Source: Nelumbo lutea (taxonomy: Eukaryota > Streptophyta > Magnoliopsida > Proteales > Nelumbonaceae). Taken from it: a stretch of 64,000 nucleotides of DNA. The stretch lies in assembly GCA_022828595.1 (NCBI GenBank), contig JAKGHH010000003.1:20460934-20524933 (forward strand), given 5' to 3'. The position numbers and the translations under genes are program-made. This document shows, piece after piece, positions 44,411 through 55,587 of this stretch; within the stretch, counting starts at the first letter, position 1; each line of letters opens with the position of its first letter. The notes beneath the pieces are model-generated. The model saw nothing but the letters and a program-made list of their open reading frames with translations. It did no database searches and was not told the DNA's origin.

Positions 44411-44559
44411 GGGGTAGTGGACCCCTCGCGCATCGTCTTCTGTGATGAAAATTGGATCTCCCGTCTTTGGCCACTTTGGGGGGTTCTGCTCTTCCCGATG
44501 GCCTCACGAGCTGACATCCGAGCTGCTACTGAGGTGCAACCCGCAACGATCGAACCTCA

Positions 44560-46346
44560 CACTATCATGTGGATGGTCCCTCAAACTTGCCTCTCCTTTG
44601 GACTTCCTATACCACTGTTGGACTCGAGAGCATCTTTATCGTGCTCTCCTTGCCGACCTTTTCTATCGCTATTGTTATTATTATTATTTTGTACAAAGTT
44701 TCTCAAATATCCACAATGGATGAGCTCCTCTATCTCGTCACGGAGGTTTTTACAACTCTCGGTACTGTGATCGTGGTCTTTGTGAAAACTGCAATACAAA
44801 CTCTTATTTCTTTCATTGGGATTCCCCCTCATATGAGGTGGCCACTTCACGTACGGGGCGTCCTTGATCGCCATCAGGATTTCGGCCCGCTTAGCGTTCA
44901 ATGGGGTGTAATAAGCTCAGTCCGGTGCAGGAGCTCAGAACAATTGACCCAACTTTGCTCCCCAAACTGTTTACTTTTTTCTTCAGGTGTCCCCTTAACT
45001 GGAAAGTTCTCCTTCTCTCTTTCTTTTTTCGGGTGCGCCTTCACCCTTCTGGTTGATCTCCTCTTCAATGGCTATGAACTTATCTGCAAGCTTTAGAAAC
45101 TCGATTATAATCGCGGGTTGGTTGACGACCATGTGCCACTTGAACTCTTTGTGCATCACGCCCTTCTTGGCTGCAACAAGGCATACGACGGGGTCCAGGT
45201 GCGGTATCTACATACAAGTGTCGTTGAACCACTTGATATAGCTCCGGATGGACTCTCCCTCTCTTTGTGCTACGTTCAAGATGCTTTCTTCAGTTCGCGG
45301 GCAGCGTTTGCTGGTGACGAAGTGGGACATGAAAGCTTGTGCGAACTGCACCCAACTTCTTATTGACCCGGGTGCCAAGTTTTGGTATTCACGCTAGGTG
45401 CATCTGTGACTGAAAGGCATCTACATGATCATTCGGGTCGAACAACCTGTCATACTTATCAAGAGGGGGGAGCTTGAAATCATTGGGCATCGGGACTGCC
45501 AAGAGTTCGGAAGACAGGGGGATGGAACCGAGAGGAGGGGAGCTTTGGCTTCGGTCGAGCCTACCTCTTCTTTGCCCATGAGCTCGGGCAAATCGCGGGT
45601 GACAGATCGACGAGCTCGGCGGCGGCGTCTCTGCTTCTTGATGGGCTCGGCGTTTGTGCTGCTCACCTCTGCGCTATCCAGAATGGTTTGCGCCGAGAGT
45701 AGCCCGGCCTGCTGGTGATGGCTATGGGTAGAAGGATCTTTCTTGGAATCTGCTGCCAGGATCTTGAACCGGTTTTCAAGGATCGGGGTTCCAAACTTTG
45801 ACTGTCGAGGCGACGCAGACCTGTCGAGCCGGTCTCTCCCATCTGTCGTGGGGGGAGGCCTATTTTTTGGGAGATTTTGGGGGGCCTCTCCTCAATCGTA
45901 GTGATCGCTCTGGCGACGAGATTTGGCTTGCTGCAAAGCTAGGCGCTGAAGCGAGAGCTGAGGCTGCTGAAGCTAAGGTTGGGGCAGCTAGGGGAACTGC
46001 TGCTGATACTGATACTGGGAGATTTGGTGAAGTACGTGTTGTTGATAGAGTTGAAGTTGTTGGAACTGTTGCATTTGAGCCTGCATGGCCCTCATGCACT
46101 ACACCAGGTCCTCCAGCTAGTTCGGGTTGGCCGCTAGGGGCACGACTAAAGGCTCGGTGAACGTCGTTCCGACTGTAGAGGGGAGTGGAGCGATGACAAG
46201 TGCCATTGTGAGAGGCACGTTCAAGTTAGGGATTCCGTCAGCTGAGAGGGGGACAGTGAACTGTCCGATACAGACAGTAGGAAGCTAGGGTTGTTCCCTG
46301 GAGTTATCCATCTCCGTGCTTCGTCCGACGTTGTAGAGGAAGCCAT
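44560..46346 (-). pseudogene. Gypsy gag, copy 2 (decayed)
   Basis: The start codon is probably at 46344-46346 (minus strand). Recognisable pieces are basic KKQRRRRRARRS (about 45640) and the C-terminal knuckle CSFHKDHDHSTESC with DEIEELIHCGYLRNFV (about 44690-44790). Copy 1 has the usual Gly where Asp is seen here. Several frameshifts lie between about 44900 and 46300. Confidence 0.7.
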
Positions 46347-46417
46347 GAGCGTTGGATTGTTTCAAGGAAGAAGAAGGAACTGGAAAAGTTTAGAGAGAAA
46401 GGCTTTTCGAAGCGATT

Positions 46418-46433
46418 CCCACAGATGGCGCCA
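46418..46433 (-). other. Primer-binding site, gypsy copy 2
   Basis: The minus strand reads TGGCGCCATCTGTGGG two bases inside the 5' LTR. The tRNA is not assigned. Confidence 0.65.
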
Positions 46434-46435
46434 AA

Positions 46436-47307
46436 TGATGTAGCACAATCCGGTCACTCCTAGCTGGCGCTCGCGTGGCTCCTAAGATGTACCTGAAATG
46501 AGAGGAAGGAGGAAGAACTCCCGGGGGTTTTCCGACAGGAATGCTCCGATGCTTAAGTTAGTATTGCGTACAAAAGGCAAAGAGAGAATGAAGGCTATTG
46601 CACTAGTGATTTTAGATACCTTGTTCCTTGAGGGTAAGTTCCTTATAGCTGAATTTCGTTGCTCTCGGCCCTCTGACTTCTGACAGGGCAGGTATAACCA
46701 CCACTGTCAGTCTGCCATAACCACTACAGGCAGGGCTAAGGTGCACGCGCGGGGCCGTCGTGCAGGGTATGTGTTTGTCAAGTGTGGGGTGCCTTCCTAA
46801 AGGTGGTAGGCGCGGCGAGGGGACATGCCTGCAATTTGCAGGTTTGTTAGGTACGGCGATCAGGCAGGAAGCCCTCCTATGGTATACCGAGCTATTCTCC
46901 TGCGAATTGCCCTGAGTTGGGCCATCCCTTAAGTGACGGACTGCCTGCAGCCGGTTATATCGAGCTAGCCGACCCGAGGTCTTTGTGCCTCGGGGCGTCC
47001 AAAGAAGAATCGGTGCGTTCTTGCTTGGGAGTGGCTCGAGGTCCATTGGGAGGAGCTCGGGTCTCAAAAGGGGTCAGGGTGCCTCGAACTCGGGACCACC
47101 CGAAGTCCCTTGACCTCGGGGAGGAGGTGCGGGCGAGGCGGCTTTCGGGGAGTAGTTTACTTGCCGAGTTGTCGTGCTGAACTCGGTGGGACTTCCCCCA
47201 CCGAGTTGTGCTCTTGTCCATTATGATATCATGCTGAGTCACTGTTTAAACTAGGTCACGCCTACGTGTACCTGAGCTACAAGGTCGAGCCAAATCACCC
47301 TCCATCA
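46436..47307 (-). repeat. 5' LTR of gypsy copy 2
   Basis: 872 bp, TGATGTAG to CCATCA on the plus strand, pairing with 36617-37499. Confidence 0.92.
46641..46647 (-). promoter_or_regulatory. Candidate TATA box in gypsy LTR
   Basis: TATAAGG on the minus strand, about 660 bases into the LTR from its 5' end. It is conserved in all three LTRs of this family in the window, and is probably the gag-pol promoter. Confidence 0.45.
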
Positions 47308-48245
47308 CTAACATTTATTATTGGTGTAAAACCATGCTGCCAATGTTTACGATGATTACTTTATATAGGTTGTTAGAACCTGGGGTTCAAAAACTTGTTC
47401 CCAAAACCTTTTAATTCAAAGCTGCAGAGCCCAAAGTCATCCATAGAAAGACAATTCATCCGCAAACATGTAGTTGGGTTGTGGATTTCGTAGACTAAGC
47501 ACAATAGCCGTCAGATTAGATTAGATGGTTTATATACAATTTAAGGAACTAGATGATGAATAGAATGATAATTTTGACATTTTCAAAAATTTTAAATCAC
47601 ACAAGATGCCACAGGATATACATAATTTATGGCTGGTTAATGGTTAATATTAAATTGACACATTTGGAAGTTTAACTACTGGATTTAGCATGTATTGAAT
47701 CAAAGCCCAAAATAGAGGGTATTAATCTGCAATTTTTTTTTTTCGAGAACATATAGATTGTATCGTAACGGGTAACAAGTGGATGAATCCATAAAATCAA
47801 AATGAGAGGGTAAAGATAGTATAATTTGGAATTCTTTATTTTAAGGGCCCATCTCTTTTGCATTTAAAAATAGAGTGTTCATACAGCATTTTCAGAGATG
47901 AGTCTGAATGCCAAATGCAACCTAACAACAGCAAGACCAATACAGTAAATGTTTATGAGAGGTCATTGTCGAATAAACGCGGACGACTCTGGATCCCCTG
48001 CCCATCTCTACCCTTAAAAACTGGGGTAAACGTGAGCAGAGTTTGTGTGGGCAGGAGATCCGGACTCGAACTTGTTATCCGCCTCCCAATTTCAGCGATT
48101 TACAATTTGCTTTCTTATTAATATTAATAGTTACTACAGTCGCATTTGGGAGGGTTGTTGCGATTGTTGGTAGCAGATTAACAGCGAACAGATCCGGTGT
48201 AGTTTATAACAGAGTTCGAATCTGGTTCCAAGGCGCTCAGCCGAC
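47308..48245. other. Intergenic region upstream of UGT2
   Basis: No gene was recognised. It is AT-rich, with a poly-T run near 47731. It should contain the UGT2 promoter; no convincing TATA box could be chosen. Confidence 0.5.
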
Positions 48246-49691
48246 ATGTCAAACTCTGGCAACAGTGGTGGTAATGGCAATAGTGTACACGTACTGGTCT
48301 TCCCTTTCCCAGCGCAGGGTCACATGTTGCCGCTGCTCGATCTCACCCACCAACTTGCCCTCCACAGCAGCTTAGCCATCACCATACTCGTAACGCCCAA
48401 AAACAAAACCCTACTAACACCTCTTCTCTCTAAACACCCTTCCATCCAGACCCTCATCTTGCCTTTCCCCAATCACCCCTCAATACCCCTTGGTGTGGAG
48501 AATGTCAAGGACCTTTCAGCCCAAGGTGTCGTTCCTATGATTTGCGCGTTGAGCCAACTTTATGACCCTCTTCTTCGCTGGTTTCAGTCTCATCCCTCAC
48601 CCCCTGCTGCCATCATTTCCGATTTCTTTCTGGGCTGGACCAACCACCTCGCCTGCCATATCGGCATCCCTCGTATCGTCTTTTCTCCTTCCGGCCTGGC
48701 GACTTTGTCACTCTCGAATTCCATGTGGCGAGACCTTCCCAAGATAGACGATCCCAACGACCCCAATTTCCCCATTTCCTTTCCCAAAGTTCCGAACTCT
48801 CCCACATTTCTCTGGTGGCAGGTCTCCACTGTCTATCGCAGGTATGTTGAGGGACACCCAGATTCGGAATTCATAAGAGATAACTTTCTTGCCAATATTG
48901 CCAGTTGGGGAATAGTTTTCAACTCCTTCTTCGAGTTAGAGAGCGTGTACTTTGCTCACATGAGGAAGGATTTAGGACACCACCGGGTTTGGGCTGTAGG
49001 GCCTCTGCTTCCTCCAGGTGATGATCCAACAACCGAGAGGGGTGGGTCCAGCTCCGTGGCTGCCGGCGACGTGATCTCTTGGTTAGACAGGCGTAGAGAT
49101 AATTCGGTGGTCTATATTTGCTTTGGAAGTCAGGCGGTGTTGACAAACAAGCAGATGGAGGCGGTGGCGGCCGGTCTTGAGCAAGGTGGGTCTGAGTTCG
49201 TTTGGTGTATCAAGGAGGCTACCACGATGCAGGCGGCGGGAGAATATGGGGTTATTCCTTCAGGGTTTGAAGAACGTGTGGAAGGGAGGGGACTTGTGTT
49301 AAGAGGTTGGGCTCCTCAGGTGTTGATACTGAGGCACCCGGCCGTCGGCGCATTCTTGACTCACTGTGGGTGGAACTCGGTGCTGGAGGCACTCGTCGCG
49401 GGTGTGCCGATGCTTGCCTGGCCGATGGGAGCAGACCAATTTATAAATGCAAGGCTGTTGGTGGAGGAAATTGGGGTGGCCGTGAAGGTCTGCGAGGGTC
49501 CTGAGACGGTTCCAAATCCGACAGAGTTAGCTAAATCCATTAACGAATCGGTGGGCGAAGAACGGGCCGAGAGGGTGCGAGCGAGAGCGATGCAGCTGCG
49601 TAAGGCAGCGCTAGAAGCAACCAAGGGAGGTGGAACTTCATCCAACGACTTGGATGGATTGGTGAATTATTTATGTGCACTTCAATTTTAA
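48246..49691 (+). CDS. UGT2: UDP-glycosyltransferase, UGT89-like
   Basis: Intron-less, 481 residues. A cytosolic enzyme of the plant secondary-product UGT family that glycosylates a small acceptor, by family perhaps a flavonol or phenolic. Seen: N-terminal HVLVFPFPAQGHMLPLLDLT with catalytic His26; partner Asp126 in IISDFFLGW; a Gly/Ser-rich start; and the PSPG box at about 355-398 (WAPQVLIL, HCGWNSVLEA, GVPMLAWPMGADQ), fully canonical and ending in Gln, which favours UDP-glucose. The protein is close to UGT3 across its length (for example NPDDPNFP-like loop, PKVPNSPT, ASWGIVFNSF) and more distant from UGT1. No breaks, so probably functional. Acceptor unknown. Confidence 0.94.
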   Translation: MSNSGNSGGNGNSVHVLVFPFPAQGHMLPLLDLTHQLALHSSLAITILVTPKNKTLLTPLLSKHPSIQTLILPFPNHPSIPLGVENVKDLSAQGVVPMICALSQLYDPLLRWFQSHPSPPAAIISDFFLGWTNHLACHIGIPRIVFSPSGLATLSLSNSMWRDLPKIDDPNDPNFPISFPKVPNSPTFLWWQVSTVYRRYVEGHPDSEFIRDNFLANIASWGIVFNSFFELESVYFAHMRKDLGHHRVWAVGPLLPPGDDPTTERGGSSSVAAGDVISWLDRRRDNSVVYICFGSQAVLTNKQMEAVAAGLEQGGSEFVWCIKEATTMQAAGEYGVIPSGFEERVEGRGLVLRGWAPQVLILRHPAVGAFLTHCGWNSVLEALVAGVPMLAWPMGADQFINARLLVEEIGVAVKVCEGPETVPNPTELAKSINESVGEERAERVRARAMQLRKAALEATKGGGTSSNDLDGLVNYLCALQF

Positions 49692-50039
49692 CACGATTAT
49701 AATATTCTATAATAGACTGCTGGATTCTATTGAGTGTGGCAAACGACAGAGAACAGGACGTGTGAATTTAAGTATTTTATTGTTTTCCGAGAAATTGTAA
49801 ATGGTGAATGAGTACTCATTTTGGACAACTAGAATTTAGCACTCTGTTCTGGGTCAACTGGTTACCTGCTCGCCTACTCCTACGGGCTACGGCCATTCTT
49901 GGGCCTATACAACGGCCATTTTTGACGCCAGTATTGCAATACAACGTGGGGTTGTCGGACCATATATTTAGAGTTATTAGGGTATTATCGTTATTGTTGT
50001 TATCGTGTGCGAACAACTCGATTAAATTGAATCTGCATC

Positions 50040-50540
50040 GTATAGCGGCTTTTGCATCGTTGCCGTTTTCTGGAACAACGGCACCACATCAATGCTACGT
50101 AGGAAAAAAATGGTGTTTTAGGAAACTGTTATTTGTTTGAAGCCATTTTTCATAAAAAATGGTGTCTTAAGCCACACCTTGAAAATTGGAAAGATATAAC
50201 TTAGAGTAATGCCAAATTAAGCATTTTTTAGAGTTATAGTTCGTTGCTGTCAACAGGGTAATGATGTGGCATTAGATAATGGGTAGAATTGCAGAAAACG
50301 TTTTCTGAAGCATTGGTATCGAACAAAAATAATTGTTATTACTCCAGAAAACATTCTAACATCAATGATTCCAAACAAAAAAAGACAGAAAACAGTACTT
50401 CTAACCCACACATTAGCAACACCAATTTCTCATAAAACAGTGCCGCAACTACAACATTAATGCTACACAGATACATAGTCAACCCAAAACCCAAAACCTT
50501 TGAGGTAGAAACAACAATCATTCCAAACACAACCTAAATA
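50040..50540. repeat. Dispersed non-coding repeat, copy 2
   Basis: Matches the reverse complement of 25535-25960. Internal phrases such as CCATTTTTCATAAAAAATGG suggest hairpin potential. No coding capacity. The neighbouring stretches 49692-50039 and 50541-50850 show nothing recognisable. Confidence 0.5.
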
Positions 50541-50850
50541 CAAATTATTAATGGGTTGAACATGATCGGTGAAATAAAGAACCGGCCCGCTTAGTTGCTC
50601 GTTGTAACTCTTGTTCTCTCAAGCTCTAAAGCTCTTCAGCTTGCTTGGCTACTACAACTAGCGTTGGAATGCTCCTCTTTCACAGTTTCACCTACTGATT
50701 TAGGCATTGGAACGCTCCTCCTTAGGGAATCACCTCAAGGCCTCTAATTGTTGTGCTTGCATGTCATTAAATCCACATCATAGTCCAACTCATTAGGACA
50801 TTATTTGTTACTCGTCCACTTCACTTTGGACACCATTAGTACCCTACTTC

Positions 50851-51364
50851 TAGGGGTGTCTACAATTCGGTTAATCGAATTATGGCATTTTTTTTGTAAA
50901 CCGAACTGGTGGTACCATTTTTTTCAATTCTCTAAACCAAAACCGAACTGGTACCACCATTTAATCGGTCTACCGGTTTTGCTTTTTGCTCGTTTCAGTT
51001 CTTTGATTTTTTGGTTTTTTATATTTATAATATATATTATACAAATATATGTATAATATTATATAATAAATAATAAATGACATATAATATGTTATAAATA
51101 TTTGAAAAATATATAATATATAATATATTTATAAATAGATCATTATAAATATAATATAAGTATATATTTATATATAATATATAAAAAATATGTGACATAT
51201 TAAAAATAGATATAAAAATATATATACCAATCGGCTCAGTTAACCGTTGATTTTTTTGTAGGTTAACCAAAAACTGAACTAATCCTTCAGTTTTTCAAAA
51301 ATCTTGAACTGAAATCAAACTGATCAATTCGATTCTGTTTTTCGGTTTTTTATAGACACCCCTA
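50851..51364. mobile_element. hAT-type MITE (514 bp)
   Basis: The ends are TAGGGGTGTCTA and TAGACACCCCTA, perfect 12-bp inverted repeats. The flanks CCTACTTC (50843-50850) and CCTATTTC (51365-51372) agree at 7 of 8 bases. Inside are CCGAACTGG-type phrases near both ends and an AT-rich centre. No coding capacity. Confidence 0.85.
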
Positions 51365-51387
51365 CCTATTTCTTCTAAGAAATTTCT

Positions 51388-51420
51388 GAAACCTCCCTTG
51401 AACTTTTTAATATTGTTGCA
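51388..51420. repeat. Left inverted arm flanking UGT3
   Basis: GAAACCTCCCTTGAACTTT and the following 14 bases are an imperfect inverted match of 55734-55765. The rest of 51421-52438 is AT-rich with no gene recognised. Confidence 0.4.
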
Positions 51421-52293
51421 GTTACTCCTCCTTCACTACCTTGAGCTGATGGAAGCATGCAATACCAAAATACCCCCAACTTTGATCATTTGAATGATAA
51501 GTTGGCTTTTAAATTTGTCCTTCCCTATTACACTATCCATAAAATTCATAAAATTTATGTTTTTTTTTTTCTATAATTTTTGTTTAGTTTGCTGAATATA
51601 TTTGAATCTTTTTATGAATTTATGATTTTTTTTTACATTTTATTGAAGTATGTATTTTGTTATATTTTTTTACGTTTTTCTTTGTTTTTACAATTTTTGC
51701 AAAAATTTTATCATTTTATGTATTTTTTGCAATTCTAATTTTCTAGTTGATTGATCCGATGCATCAATGACCACGAAACTCAGTAGAATATTTATATTTT
51801 TTTTTTCCAAACACCCTAACACGTCTGAAGAGAAGATTGTACCATCGTTTCGACTGAAGAGAGAACTATCACTGCTATCTACTGTTCTCCTGTTCGTTGA
51901 TGCCAATAAGACGGCTATCAACCCTAAGACCCTCTATATTTCCGTTTTCTTTTGGTAAGCTAGTTCATATTAACATTTTTTTTTATATTTTTGCAGATGC
52001 ATTACTTCTTCCTGCAAGTCTCCCCTAAGACGGATCTACTTGTTCTCCCGTCTATTGGACCACTAGATTGATTCAATGACACCTAAATATCAAAGAAAGA
52101 TGCCACACCAAATCATCCATAACGCCCTTCAAAACAACAAAAGACGAGGAAACGTTTATCTTTGTGAAATTAGAATGTGATTTGGGCTATTTCGTAAAAC
52201 TTCAACATAAAGCCCAAAACAAACAACATTAAAAGAAAAAGTTTAAAATAGCATTTATCATAAAGGTTTTTTGTTTAGTGACGGTGCTATTAA

Positions 52294-52300
52294 TATAAAG
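52294..52300 (+). promoter_or_regulatory. Candidate TATA box of UGT3
   Basis: TATAAAG lies 139 bases before the start codon, in otherwise AT-rich DNA. It would give a leader of about 110 bases. Confidence 0.4.
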
Positions 52301-52438
52301 CATAAAGTTGGGTATGAACGATGTCAGTCAGTCAGAACTCAGGAGGTACAAGGGGGAGGTTCAGCAATTTACCCTAGCTAGTTTCTTCTGCCTTTCACAA
52401 GAGAATCACTTTCTGATCAAGGAAATCAATCTGAAGAT

Positions 52439-53905
52439 ATGTCGAACGCCGGCGTCGGCCGCGGCCGTACACACATATTGGTATTCCCTTACCCTGCGCA
52501 GGGGCACCTGATACCTCTTCTCGATCTCACCGACCAGCTTGTCCGTCGGGATTTAACCGTCACCATATTGGTTACCCCAAAAAACGTCCCCATTTTGAAC
52601 TCTCTTCTGTCCAGACATCCTTCTACTTCCATCCAAACTCTGGTCTTACCTTTCCCGTCTCATCCGTCTTTACCCCTTGGCGTAGAGAACACGAAGGACG
52701 CCCCAGAGGGCTCCTTCCGTCCTATGATGCTCACCTTGAATAAACTTTATCATCCTATCCTCCACTGGTTCCACTCTCATCCTTCTCCCCCTGTTGCCAT
52801 CATCTCCGATTTCTTTTTGGGGTGGACTCACCATCTAGCCTGTCAGCTCGGCATCCCTCGCATCGTCTTCTATACTTCCGGGGCTGTCAACTTATCAGTG
52901 ACCAATTTCCTGTGGCGTGACCTACCCAAGAGAGATGACCCCGACGATCCCAATTTCCCCTTTTCATTCCCCAAAGTTCCAAACTCCCCGACCTACCCCT
53001 GGTGGCAGCTTACCCCCATCTATCGCAGCTATGTTCAGGGCGACCCAGATTCAGATTTCATAAGAGATGGCTTTCTAGCCAACTTGGCCAGTTGGGGAAT
53101 CGTTTTCAATTCGTTCAACGAGTTAGAGGGCGTCTACTTGAATCACATCAGAGAGGAGTTAGGCCACCATCGGATTTGGGCGGTGGGGCCTCTGCTCCCT
53201 CCCGATGACGATCCACCGAGCGAAAGGGGTGGATCCAACTCCGTTGGAGCCGGCGACGTGATGAGTTGGCTGGATAAATGTGAGGATCATACCGTGGTTT
53301 ACGTGTGCTTTGGGAGTCAAGTGGTGTTGAGTAATGAGCAGATGGAGGCACTGGCCGCTGCGCTGGAGATAAGTGGGTGTCGGTTCGTGTGGTGTGTGAA
53401 GGAGGCAAGCGGCGGCAGCACGGCGTCCACGGGGGGAGCTTCCGGTGTTGTTCCGTCAGGGTTTGAGGAGCGTGTGGGAGGGAGGGGGTTGGTGATGAGG
53501 GGGTGGGCGCCACAGGTGTTGATACTGAGGCATCGGGCTGTAGGCGCGTTCTTGACTCACTGCGGGTGGAACTCGGTGCTTGAGGCACTGGTTGCGGGTG
53601 TGCCGATGCTTGCGTGGCCCATGGGCGCCGATCAATTTATTAACGCAAGGCTACTGGTGGAGGAAAAGGGGATGGCTGTGAAGCTCTGCGAGGGTAGGCA
53701 GGTCACCCCAAATTCTACGGAGTTGGCTAAAGCCATTGCCGAGTCAGTGGGTGATCAGGCCAAGAGTATGCGAGTGAGAGCAATGGAGACTCGTCAGGCA
53801 GCGCTACATGCAATCAAGCAAGGGGGTACTTCGTTCAAGGATTTAGACGAATTGGTAAATGAGTTGAATGGATTAAAATTTAATTTAAAATCGAGAGCCA
53901 AGTGA
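52439..53905 (+). CDS. UGT3: UDP-glycosyltransferase, UGT89-like
   Basis: Intron-less, 488 residues, starting 2.7 kb after UGT2 on the same strand. Catalytic His23 in PAQGHLIPLL, Asp124 in IISDFFLGW. PSPG box at about 356-399, identical in pattern to UGT2 (WAPQVLIL, THCGWNSVLEA, GVPMLAWPMGADQ). A Gly/Ser/Thr-rich insertion (SGGSTASTGGASG, about residues 325-337) before the PSPG box makes it a few residues longer than UGT2. The basic C-terminal tail (LKFNLKSRAK) is unlike UGT1/2. Strong similarity to UGT2 indicates a local tandem duplication. The frame is intact; expected activity is the same, acceptor unknown. Confidence 0.94.
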   Translation: MSNAGVGRGRTHILVFPYPAQGHLIPLLDLTDQLVRRDLTVTILVTPKNVPILNSLLSRHPSTSIQTLVLPFPSHPSLPLGVENTKDAPEGSFRPMMLTLNKLYHPILHWFHSHPSPPVAIISDFFLGWTHHLACQLGIPRIVFYTSGAVNLSVTNFLWRDLPKRDDPDDPNFPFSFPKVPNSPTYPWWQLTPIYRSYVQGDPDSDFIRDGFLANLASWGIVFNSFNELEGVYLNHIREELGHHRIWAVGPLLPPDDDPPSERGGSNSVGAGDVMSWLDKCEDHTVVYVCFGSQVVLSNEQMEALAAALEISGCRFVWCVKEASGGSTASTGGASGVVPSGFEERVGGRGLVMRGWAPQVLILRHRAVGAFLTHCGWNSVLEALVAGVPMLAWPMGADQFINARLLVEEKGMAVKLCEGRQVTPNSTELAKAIAESVGDQAKSMRVRAMETRQAALHAIKQGGTSFKDLDELVNELNGLKFNLKSRAK

Positions 53906-54267
53906 CAAGTTGAATTTTTACTGTTGTATTACTCCGACGATTAGAATGTTATGCAAAATAATATTATGTTGTATCCCATACATTACATATATGGCTTTGT
54001 CCCAGGCCTTGGGTCCTCCTGCTTGAGAGTTGAGACTAGGCCGGGTTGGGTTTAAACCCACCGAACCAAGTTAGCCCGTTATAACAAATAACCCCCCCAA
54101 ACATAAGAAAGTAAGATATCCATATGCATTTCTAATCAACCAATTAAACTTTGCTACCGATAAACCAAGAACCGAATCTCTCCTACACTTCGACAGCCCC
54201 AATCTTTGGCTCTTCTTATCTAGATATGTTTCAGAAGCAATGAGGTCTGGATGATAAAACCTTTCAT

Positions 54268-55350
54268 TAGGGCTGTTCATAAGAATGCCTAACCCGACCA
54301 AACCGACCAACTCAGCTGATCCAACCCGAGTTGTCCGGGTTTGCATCCGTATTGGTCGGTTTCGGGTTGGGCACAAAACGAAACCGACATCTTGGGTCGG
54401 TTTTGGTTTTCTTGCGTGAAAACTAATTCCAACCCGATCCGAACCGACTTAAAGATCTACTAATTTGGTACTTCCTACTTCTTAGTTTGAGTAATTTCCT
54501 AATTCCTACTAATCTTCTACTTTTAGACTTCTACTAGAATTAGAACTCTAGAAGGCCCATTAGGAAATTACAATTAGAATTCAATTATGTGTCCTTTTTT
54601 AGTTTTTTACCTAGATTAGAAATTTAGAATTTAGAAGGTTTCTAATTTTTTATTTTATTGACCACTTTTTCCTTCTCTTAAAATCTTCTATTCTCCAACT
54701 TGGTTGATCCGCCCCCCTCAAGCTCAACTACTCAAGACTCGAGTCTCATTCTCAAAGACTCAAAGTCTCAATTTCAGTCATTCAAAGGTTAGTATTTATT
54801 TATTTATTTATTTATTAATTTAATGCATGTTACAAGTTGATATATTTTATTTGTGTTTTGTTTAAGCTTTGAAAAAAATCTAGTTAATGATGATATATTT
54901 GCACAAAAAATTTCAGTTTTGTATGAAAAACCTAATCTATTTAAAATTTTAAGTATATATTTCGGTTTTAATTTAAATATATTTTATATTTAAAACTATT
55001 AAATAAAGATATTTCAGTTTTACATAAAAACCAAAATATCTGAAAAAATTTATATCTAAAAAATATATATTCTGAAATATATGAGATATATATTTCCAGA
55101 AAATATATTTCCAGAAAATATCTTAAAAAATAAAAACTTCAGTTTTCAGTTTTTATGAAAAAACTAATCTATTTAAATATATATTTCGGTTTTAATTTAA
55201 ATATATTTTATATTCAAAACTATTAAATAAAGATATTTCAGTTTTACATAAAAACCGAAATATCTGAAAAATTTTATATCTAAAAAATATATATTCTGAA
55301 ATATATGAGATATATATTTCCAGAAAATATATATTCCAAATTTCCAATAT

Positions 55351-55390
<40 letters not shown>

Positions 55391-55587
55391 AATACATATT
55401 TCAGTTTTATTTGACTTTATACAGGAGCAAAACCAATCAAATCGACCCAAACCGACACAACCCGACTTAAACCGACCAGGTCGATTTGGCCTGTCAGTAG
55501 GTCAATTTCGATTCCCAAACCCGACCAAGTCGGATCGGTTGGAAAATTTTCAAAAACCCGACCCAACCTGACCCGTGAACACCCCTA
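54268..55587. mobile_element. hAT-type non-autonomous element (1.3 kb) with internal duplication
   Basis: The ends are TAGGGCTGTTCATA and the inverted CGTGAACACCCCTA. They are flanked by a perfect 8-bp duplication CCTTTCAT (54260-54267 and 55588-55595). Inside, about 54910-55100 is repeated at about 55145-55330 (shared TATATTTCGGTTTTAATTT and AACTATTAAATAAAGATATT), followed by a TA run (55352-55386). No transposase was recognised. It lies 360 bp after UGT3. Confidence 0.85.

Larger units (their letters stand above)
36617..47307 (-). mobile_element. Ty3/gypsy Tat-like LTR retrotransposon, copy 2 (complete)
   Basis: The element spans 10.7 kb, LTR to LTR, flanked by a perfect 5-bp target duplication CTAAC (36612-36616 and 47308-47312). 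Gag-pol is on the minus strand; the 5' LTR is at 46436-47307 and the 3' LTR at 36617-37499. A polypurine tract, primer site, gag, protease, RT, two RNase H domains, integrase and an antisense accessory gene are all recognisable. All coding parts carry stops or frameshifts, so it is structurally complete but not autonomous now. Confidence 0.95.

Noticed and set aside
50851..51364. Solo LTR interpretation of the TAGGGG...CCCCTA unit
   Set aside because: The ends are inverted, not direct, and the flanking duplication is 8 bp rather than 5 bp, which fits hAT.
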